From: Deltaproteobacteria bacterium | GTDB taxonomy: Bacteria > Desulfobacterota > Desulfarculia > Adiutricales > Adiutricaceae | Assembly (NCBI GenBank): GCA_031269135.1 | Contig: JAISZP010000227.1 | Coordinates: 1-5,906, forward strand | Direction: 5' to 3' | Length of the DNA stretch: 5,906 nt | Shown: one piece after another, positions 1-4,641 of the stretch | Layout: each line of letters begins with the position of its first letter | Numbering within the stretch: the first letter of the stretch is position 1 | Position numbers and translations under genes: made by a program | The notes under the pieces: generated by a model | The model's database searches: none | What the model saw: only the letters and a program-made list of their open reading frames with translations | Told to the model about the DNA's origin: nothing

Positions 1-132
1 TCAAGGATATCATGGTCGCTTTGATCAAGCGAGTGTCCTATTGCATAAATATTTTTCTCTTCATTTCCTTACAAGTAATCAGAATTTGAATAAGCGCTCC
101 TCGCCTCCCTCGCCGCTTGAAGCGATTTCTCA

Positions 133-885
133 TCACCCGCCTGTGACCACGGAATACAAAACAGTTATAAAAGTCTGAGGTCCCGAAAGAGCCATCTCAT
201 CGTCTTCGAGGGAGAAAAACGACTGCGATCCCTTGACGGCGGGGTCTCTGCCGCTTACGGTTATTACATAGTACTGTTTACTTAAAGCCCCTCCTCCGGT
301 TGATCCCTTATCAATTATCCCCTGAGAATTTCCGACGCTGAAACTTGAAATTTCCGAAAATTGCATCAAATCGTTGGAGATCATCACTGTTCCCACCAAA
401 TTGCCGCCCGCGTCGCGAACAACTATGTCGGGAGCGTCGGTTGTGACCGCGCCTACGTTGAGATAGCGCTCTTTCATCGATATGCGCGAAGAACTTTTAT
501 CGGTGATCAAATCCCTTAAATTATCAGAGACGCTTATCTTGTAACCGCTCGAAGAGCTGTTGTAGCTGAGGTGATCTTTGACGTCGTCGAGATCGCCACG
601 CGACACCAAAGCGTCAACCGCCTTAATGCCTATCTCCACCACCGCATCGGCGTGATTGAAGGCTTTCATGTTTTGCTTGTAATTGGTGGTGGTCGTAAGT
701 TCGGCTCTTGAAGACCACAACACGCCCGCCCCCATGATGGTCAGCAAAAGCATGACCACCAAGGTGGTGATTAATATCATTCCCGCAGGCTTCGTCCGCT
801 TGAGTTTATTCGATGGCGAAAAAACTCTGCGGCAGCCGTCGAAGACGGCTGCCTTAAGCCTCGTCATTGTGGCGATGTTCAACAT
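133..885 (-). CDS. pilX: PilX-type minor pilin
   Basis: 250-residue minor pilin resembling PilX, the GspK-like subunit thought to cap the tip complex with PilV, PilW and PilY1. The leader is long (35 residues, basic, several Arg/Lys), ending KPAG|MILITTLVVMLLLTIMG: Gly35 at -1, Met36 at +1. Position +5 is Thr40, not Glu; PilX family members commonly lack Glu5, so this supports the assignment. After the membrane helix, SSRAELTTTTNYKQNMKAFNHADAVVEIGIKAV fits the PilX pattern in which a Thr-rich stretch leads to 'AF..AdA.vE.gi' (about residues 75-87). The C-terminal globular domain has no motif I recognise. The start at 885 is chosen on GAGG upstream; the ATG at 867 would shorten the leader to 29 residues. 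It is the last supported gene of the operon within the window. Confidence 0.88.
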   Translation of the reverse strand: MLNIATMTRLKAAVFDGCRRVFSPSNKLKRTKPAGMILITTLVVMLLLTIMGAGVLWSSRAELTTTTNYKQNMKAFNHADAVVEIGIKAVDALVSRGDLDDVKDHLSYNSSSSGYKISVSDNLRDLITDKSSSRISMKERYLNVGAVTTDAPDIVVRDAGGNLVGTVMISNDLMQFSEISSFSVGNSQGIIDKGSTGGGALSKQYYVITVSGRDPAVKGSQSFFSLEDDEMALSGPQTFITVLYSVVTGG

Positions 886-889
886 ATGA

Positions 890-893
890 CCTC
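890..893 (-). promoter_or_regulatory. Shine-Dalgarno of pilX
   Basis: GAGG four bases before the ATG at 885; the spacing is slightly short. It supports the start at 885 over the in-frame ATG at 867, which has no site upstream. Confidence 0.45.
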
Positions 894-912
894 ATTTTAT
901 CCTGCAATGATT

Positions 913-942
913 CATATAAAAATATAGTGAAAGCCGCGGCAA
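913..942 (-). promoter_or_regulatory. Weak candidate promoter upstream of pilX
   Basis: On the minus strand TTGCCG (942-937) is followed after 17 to 18 bases by TTATAT/TATATG (919-913), a partial match to sigma-70 -35 and -10 boxes (about four of six each). It could allow pilX to be transcribed separately. Such matches occur by chance, so the call is tentative. Confidence 0.2.
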
Positions 943-1025
943 TGCGTAGGCTGCAGGGCGTTTTCAATCGTCGAAATTTTCCGCCTTCAAAAGACCCGCA
1001 ACGTCGTCATATGAATGACGATTCT

Positions 1026-1418
1026 TCAGCTCCCAGCCTTTATCAGGCTCGTATACACCAAAGACATCGCTTTTGGCCACGTCACCTCGACAGTCAGTTC
1101 GTTGGTGAACTGAGTTGGACACTGCCGTTTTAAAGTCACGCTCCTGGTGAAGAAGGCGTTGGCTTCATCAATCTCCATGCCGTTGCGATCGAAATATTCC
1201 TCAATCGCAGCGGCGCTTGGGGTCATGACCCTTAACTGCTCCATCTTGCTTTCGGCTAAAAAAACGGCCGTTATCTGATTTTCGGAGATGGCCGCGCTTC
1301 TGACGGCGCTCGTATGCATGACGAGAGCCGCCATAAAACCCAGCATAATGACCGCCAAAGCGATTAAAGTCTCGACTAAGGTAAAACCGTCTCTTATCGT
1401 CTTATCGTGAGCGGACAT
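1026..1418 (-). CDS. pilV: PilV-type minor pilin
   Basis: 130-residue minor pilin of the PilV/GspI type, part of the priming and tip complex. The leader is 11 residues and ends IRDG|FTLVETLIALAVIMLG: Gly11 at -1, Phe12 at +1, Glu16 at +5, followed by the hydrophobic helix (to about residue 34). Downstream, AVFLAESKMEQLR is the typical PilV/GspI 'A..lAe.kmE.lr' helix, and ELTVEVTW near the end is the conserved beta strand. At 130 residues it is at the short end for the family but appears complete. The start is supported by GGAGGA four to five bases before the ATG. It follows the GspH/FimT gene after 24 bases, and 140 bases separate it from pilX. Confidence 0.9.
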   Translation of the reverse strand: MSAHDKTIRDGFTLVETLIALAVIMLGFMAALVMHTSAVRSAAISENQITAVFLAESKMEQLRVMTPSAAAIEEYFDRNGMEIDEANAFFTRSVTLKRQCPTQFTNELTVEVTWPKAMSLVYTSLIKAGS

Positions 1419-1421
1419 GGT

Positions 1422-1427
1422 TCCTCC
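1422..1427 (-). promoter_or_regulatory. Strong Shine-Dalgarno of pilV
   Basis: GGAGGA immediately upstream of the ATG at 1418; the strongest ribosome binding site in the window. Confidence 0.65.
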
Positions 1428-1442
1428 ATAGGACGGAAAATC

Positions 1443-2114
1443 TCACATTTCTTTTAAGCGCGCGTGACCGGTGCTGTTGACTATGCTTAGACGCCAGGTG
1501 GATTTCTCGCCTAAACTGTTGTTGGCGAACTTTATATCCATCGGACAATAAGTTACGGCTTCGCCGCCTGGCGTAAACACGACGACGAAGCTGTCGCTGT
1601 TGAAGCCGTCTTCGTTGTGGACGCCGTAAGTTCTGGGGCCGGACCCGTCAAGGGCGTAAAACCCTTTAAAAAAGGATTTGTAAAACTCGTATTGCGGTTT
1701 CTTTTTCGTCACGTTGCTTAAATAAGTCAAGTCCGTGCCCTTATGAAGCTCGACGTCGGTGGCCGGAAGTTGTCTCCAACCCTTTATGGCCCCGGAAGCG
1801 GTATAAATCGCTATTTGAGCATCCAATCGACAGGGATTTTTGCCGCCGCCGAACTCGCGAGTCTGCTGGGTGCAGTCAAGCAATACTCTAACCGGCCTTT
1901 GATAGCTTGAAGCGCTCATCCTAGCTTTCAGCATGAGAGTCATGATCGCCTTGGAATCGGCCTTCAGTTCGCCGCGAGGCACGATGGTCATATAAACCGG
2001 CACGATGACGGCAAGTAGTACGCCCATTATGATCACGACAACCAGCATCTCGATGAAGCTAAAGCCGCCCTTGAAATCAAAGCTTTTTATAGACTTATTC
2101 TTCAAATTGAACAT
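1443..2114 (-). CDS. GspH/FimT-family minor pseudopilin
   Basis: Pseudopilin of the GspH/FimT type, expected in the inner membrane and, after processing, in the pilus or its tip complex. From the ATG at 2114 it has 223 residues. The leader is 17 residues, basic, and ends KGG|FSFIEMLVVVIIMGVLLA: Gly at -1, Phe at +1, Glu at +5 (residue 22), then a hydrophobic helix to about residue 40. The following LKADSKAIMTLMLKARMSASSYQRPVRV resembles the GspH/FimT helix and first strand. Three Cys are in the C-terminal globular part (DCTQQ, NPCRL, TYCPMD). It is longer than typical FimT or FimU (about 170 residues). A GTG one codon upstream (2117) is an alternative start; AAGGGA at 2122-2127 is seven bases from the ATG and four from the GTG, so ATG is preferred. 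Its position between pilW and pilV corresponds to FimT/FimU in other minor-pilin operons, but which of the two cannot be decided, so no symbol is given. Confidence 0.88.
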   Translation of the reverse strand: MFNLKNKSIKSFDFKGGFSFIEMLVVVIIMGVLLAVIVPVYMTIVPRGELKADSKAIMTLMLKARMSASSYQRPVRVLLDCTQQTREFGGGKNPCRLDAQIAIYTASGAIKGWRQLPATDVELHKGTDLTYLSNVTKKKPQYEFYKSFFKGFYALDGSGPRTYGVHNEDGFNSDSFVVVFTPGGEAVTYCPMDIKFANNSLGEKSTWRLSIVNSTGHARLKEM

Positions 2115-2121
2115 CACCGCT

Positions 2122-2127
2122 TCCCTT
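2122..2127 (-). promoter_or_regulatory. Shine-Dalgarno of the GspH/FimT gene
   Basis: AAGGGA in the 19 to 22 base gap after the pilW stop, seven bases before the ATG at 2114. Its spacing is better for that ATG than for the neighbouring GTG at 2117. Confidence 0.5.
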
Positions 2128-2136
2128 TTTTTCTCG

Positions 2137-3351
2137 TCAGTCGTTTCTCAGTTGAACGGTAGCTTCCAAATGCCTACGATAATACGAGTCGGCGGCGCCG
2201 ACTGAGGTATGATTCAAAGCCGGTATATGACTAAAGCGCCCCTTGTAGGGATCGGGAATAAGCGTGCGGGCCACCAATATGAATTTGGCGGTTTTTACAG
2301 GTTTGGCGGCCAGATCGTACATGCTCAGATCAAAAACATACGACGCCGGATCTGTGGGGTCGTCGTCTCCAAGGCAGTAGGCCAACTGCAAATCCTCTAT
2401 TCCTTCGCTAAGCGTGTCGCCTATCATATCGCTTGAGTCCATCAACAACTCGTTGATCGCCGAATCTTGACGATAGCTGTGAAGCCTCACGGTTTTCACG
2501 TTATAGACCATGGAGCCGGCTTCTATGCTGGTCACGCCGTTAGGAAGAGCCTCTGAAGGGAGTTTTTTTATGTTGATCGACTCCAAATCGGAGGCGTCCG
2601 ATTGAGCCTCGACCAATATAGGATCGCCTGCCGCAGGGACAAGCGCGAGGTAGTCTCCGACGGCCAAAACCTCCTTACTGTTGAGTCCCGCCGGGATATC
2701 AAGAGTTTCGGTCAACTTTAGAGTAGTCGTCGATTTGGTCACGTCGACCGAGAGCCTTCCCAAAGGGGTCGCAAAATCCGGGGCTAAGGAACAGATCGTC
2801 ACCTGGTCCGGGGCTTGATCCCCATCTTTCCCAAATATCGGCCTAGCCCCATGGCGGACGTCCCCGGAGGATGCGAACCAGTCGTCGGGATACTTAAACC
2901 ACTCGGTCGCTTCGCCGTCTTCGTCTTTTAGATATACCTGAACAAATTTACTCTGATCCAACCCCAACAATTCGTAACCGTTCCCAGCCATGCGAATGTC
3001 CCGAGATATGGCCACCATCCCGCTCCGCAGATTCAACATCATCACCAAATTGGCATCTTTGCTCAAATAACTTTTGCTGGTGGTGGAATGGAGCAAAAAC
3101 ACCAGGGTCATCAGAAGCGAACCTAAAAAGACTACGGTCAACAGCTCAATCAAGGTCATGGCGTCTTTAAGCGTTCCGTCTTTGGTCTCTAAGCGATGAA
3201 GGCTCTTCAAGCCGTCATCGCTCTTTAAGCCGTCATAGCTCTTTAAGCCATGACGGCCATTTAAGCTGGGACGGCTCTTTAAGCTATGATGAGCCTTTAA
3301 GCTGGGACGGCTCTTTAAGCTGGGATCGATCTTTAAATGGTTTAAAATCAT
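2137..3351 (-). CDS. pilW: PilW-type minor pilin with very long repetitive leader
   Basis: Minor pilin of the type IV pilus tip/priming complex, inserted in the inner membrane and cut by prepilin peptidase. I chose the ATG at 3351 because GGTGAG lies six bases before it; an in-frame ATG at 3375, directly after the upstream TAG, has no visible Shine-Dalgarno and would add eight residues. From 3351 the protein has 404 residues. Residues 6-59 are nine hexapeptide repeats (L-K-S-x-x-S/G). The processing site is KDA|MTLIELL: Ala64 at -1 instead of Gly, Met65 at +1, Glu69 at +5, then a hydrophobic helix to about residue 88. Family signals in the mature part are SRDIRMAGNGYEL (about 116-128, PilW 'RDIR.AGyg'), GIEDLQLAYC, and the C-terminal RRHLEATVQLRND, matching the PilW 'RR.f.ttv.lRN' ending. 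PilW identity is strong; the leader is abnormal in length and composition. Confidence 0.9.
   Translation of the reverse strand: MILNHLKIDPSLKSRPSLKAHHSLKSRPSLNGRHGLKSYDGLKSDDGLKSLHRLETKDGTLKDAMTLIELLTVVFLGSLLMTLVFLLHSTTSKSYLSKDANLVMMLNLRSGMVAISRDIRMAGNGYELLGLDQSKFVQVYLKDEDGEATEWFKYPDDWFASSGDVRHGARPIFGKDGDQAPDQVTICSLAPDFATPLGRLSVDVTKSTTTLKLTETLDIPAGLNSKEVLAVGDYLALVPAAGDPILVEAQSDASDLESINIKKLPSEALPNGVTSIEAGSMVYNVKTVRLHSYRQDSAINELLMDSSDMIGDTLSEGIEDLQLAYCLGDDDPTDPASYVFDLSMYDLAAKPVKTAKFILVARTLIPDPYKGRFSHIPALNHTSVGAADSYYRRHLEATVQLRND
3175..3336 (-). repeat. Nine tandem 18-base repeats in the pilW leader region
   Basis: On the plus strand the motif ctctttaagc recurs every 18 bases with eight more variable bases between copies (e.g. 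cgtcatag, catgacgg, tgggacgg). Counted from the coding strand, nine units of exactly 18 bases fill the interval with no indel. The translated unit is L-K-S-x-x-S/G: LKSRPS occurs twice, with LKAHHS, LNGRHG, LKSYDG, LKSDDG, LKSLHR, and the end units LKIDPS and LETKDG. The conserved half (GGCTTAAAGAGC or AGCTTAAAGAGC in coding sense) is nearly identical at base level, including third positions, which suggests recent duplication. A further degenerate TLKDA copy, out of register by one codon, directly precedes the cleavage site. Confidence 0.93.
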
Positions 3352-3357
3352 TTCATG

Positions 3358-3363
3358 CTCACC
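3358..3363 (-). promoter_or_regulatory. Shine-Dalgarno deciding the pilW start
   Basis: GGTGAG, six bases before the ATG at 3351. It lies inside the short extension that begins at the alternative ATG at 3375, which lacks such a site. This favours initiation at 3351. Confidence 0.55.
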
Positions 3364-3375
3364 AAATAAAAACAT

Positions 3376-4641
3376 CTATTGCGAATGTATGACGACGTTG
3401 ATGGATTTGCCCGAACGCTGTCGTCCTGATAAATAAATCATCGCGGAGCGGTTTTGCCAAATCACCTCAAAGGTCGCCGGGACGTCCTGCGGATCGAAGC
3501 ATGTCGCGGTTATGGTCAGCCCCTGCGCTTGGTCGAGCGATTTGGTCTTAAGTCCCGTTATGTCCGTGCAGGCGCCCGGAGCCAACTCTCCGGCGGCGTA
3601 CTTATAAACCCTCGACGCGCTTCCGGTATAGTTGATTGAGGCCGTCTTGACGCCTTTTGAAACCGTGTCGCGCTGAAGAACCTTCAAATCATGAATCAAG
3701 CTGTCCTGAGTATAGACTATAGGTTTGGCGAACGAGCTTTGAGATTCCGGGACCATTTCTTTAGCGCTCTGAACGGAAAAACTCAGCACCATGCCTTCAA
3801 TGAAGAAGACCAAAATCAGCATCGCTATGGCCGCCAAACCCAAACAGCGCTTCAAGAAGCCGTCTTGACGAGCCGAGACCTGCAAATCGATGGGGACGGA
3901 GCTTAAGATTTTGGCCTTTCCGGACCCCGTCTTCTTTTTTGAAGCGGCGATTGAAACGAAATAAGGATCCTGAGAACAGAACAGAGCCTGGGTTTCTTTG
4001 CGGACCACGAAACGCTCAGAGCAGTTAGGGCACTTCACCCAGGCGCCGTTCTTCGATATCTTGTCGGAGGCGACTTCATAGCTTTTCAAGCATTTGGGAC
4101 AGACCACGCGGATGCGGCTAGTCCTAAGCTCGGTGTTAGTGTTTGCCTCGGGGGTGGTCTTTGGCTTGGAGCTAGTCTTGTCGCTTTGCTTGCTGCTTGG
4201 CTTGGAGCCAGTCTTGGAGCTTGGCTCGGGGCTAGTCTTGTTGCTAGGCTTGCCGCTTGGCTCGGAGATCGGCATTGAGATTGGCGTCTTTTGGACAATG
4301 CCTTCGACAAGCGTGTCGACATAAACAAGTCCGGCCGCGTCTTTGAAAACGACAAGCTGCCCTTCGCACACCGGACAAACAGCCGGAGTCCGACCGACCG
4401 CAAATTCACCGGGGTCTAGTTGACAGGCCCCGCTGCAGATTCGGCACCGGACCAAAACCATGCCTTCGCCAGCCGCGCCGTCGCCAGCCATGCCGTAGTC
4501 TGCGACCGCGCCGTCCGCCGCCATGTCGTCGTCCACCGCCATACCGTCCGGAGGGACGGTATGGTCGGTTATTGGGGCCTGACTGGAGCTATCGACAGTA
4601 TCGCTTGCGACGAGGATGTAAGTTTGCGAACTATCCCGCAT
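3376..4641 (-). CDS. Membrane protein with two MJ0042-type zinc ribbons, in pilus operon; function unknown
   Basis: 421 residues; I do not recognise a named family for the whole protein. Order of parts: acidic low-complexity N-terminus rich in Met, Asp, Gly and Ala (about 33-61); zinc ribbon 1 (C66, C69, C89, C92); a Ser/Lys/Pro/Thr linker of tetrapeptide repeats (126-161); zinc ribbon 2 (C181, C184, C204, C207), with the typical MJ0042 pattern CPKC ... VKCPNC and 'F-V-V' after it; a basic stretch; one membrane segment (about 266-289); and an exported domain of about 130 residues. Both ribbons have the same C-x2-C-x19-C-x2-C spacing. Topology should be zinc ribbons in the cytoplasm and C-terminus in the periplasm. 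The periplasmic part does not clearly resemble DUF3426, the usual partner of such ribbons. The start at 4641 fits coupling to pilY1 (TAATG), though the Shine-Dalgarno is only a weak GAG; in-frame ATGs at residues 34, 40, 51 and 61 are alternatives. A regulatory or assembly role is inferred only from position. Confidence 0.85.
   Translation of the reverse strand: MRDSSQTYILVASDTVDSSSQAPITDHTVPPDGMAVDDDMAADGAVADYGMAGDGAAGEGMVLVRCRICSGACQLDPGEFAVGRTPAVCPVCEGQLVVFKDAAGLVYVDTLVEGIVQKTPISMPISEPSGKPSNKTSPEPSSKTGSKPSSKQSDKTSSKPKTTPEANTNTELRTSRIRVVCPKCLKSYEVASDKISKNGAWVKCPNCSERFVVRKETQALFCSQDPYFVSIAASKKKTGSGKAKILSSVPIDLQVSARQDGFLKRCLGLAAIAMLILVFFIEGMVLSFSVQSAKEMVPESQSSFAKPIVYTQDSLIHDLKVLQRDTVSKGVKTASINYTGSASRVYKYAAGELAPGACTDITGLKTKSLDQAQGLTITATCFDPQDVPATFEVIWQNRSAMIYLSGRQRSGKSINVVIHSQ
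4159..4266 (-). repeat. 12-base / tetrapeptide repeat array coding the linker between the two zinc ribbons
   Basis: Residues 126-161 of the zinc-ribbon protein read as about nine degenerate tetrapeptides of the form [K/E]-[P/T/Q]-S-[G/N/P/S/D], for example KPSN, KTSP, EPSS, KPSS, KTSS. On the plus strand this appears as repeated gcttggctcgg / agtcttg blocks. The unit is a multiple of three, so copy-number change would lengthen the linker without breaking the frame. It is probably a flexible, extended, positively charged spacer. Confidence 0.75.

Larger units (their letters stand above)
886..1025 (-). other. 140-base pilV-pilX spacer with small hairpin and A/T-rich upstream region
   Basis: This is the only sizeable gap in the operon. 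Just after the pilV stop is a 7-base inverted repeat, TCGTCAT / ATGACGA with a 4-base loop (1004-1021). It is neither G+C rich nor followed by a T run on the minus strand, so it is not a typical terminator. Nearer pilX the sequence becomes A/T rich (about 911-926) and contains the candidate promoter and ribosome binding site listed separately. I see no gene in it. Confidence 0.6.

Noticed and set aside
92..118. Inverted repeat AAGCG/CGCTT downstream of pilX as a terminator
   Set aside because: Only 5 base pairs with a 17-base loop and no T tract on the minus strand.
38..133. 31-codon minus-strand ORF starting in the pilX stop (TGATG)
   Set aside because: Very short, extremely Arg/Lys rich, no recognisable motif; probably chance, although the TGATG overlap is suggestive.
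2..178. Plus-strand frame open from the left edge to a stop at 178 that could be the tail of a convergent gene
   Set aside because: It would overlap the 3' end of pilX by about 46 bases and has no recognisable motif; the composition looks like chance. The left flank would be needed to decide.
1004..1021. Hairpin after pilV as a rho-independent terminator
   Set aside because: The stem is short, not G+C rich and lacks a T run; it would also separate pilX from its operon.
3175..3336. 18-base repeats as iterons, a plasmid origin or a CRISPR-like array
   Set aside because: The units are contiguous with no unique spacers of CRISPR length, lie wholly inside an open frame, keep a hexapeptide pattern, and no replication gene is nearby.
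4086..4409. Minus-strand ORF of 107 codons rich in repeated Ser/Pro/Ala/Arg
   Set aside because: It is the zinc-ribbon gene's repeat linker read in another frame; its periodicity comes from the 12-base repeat.
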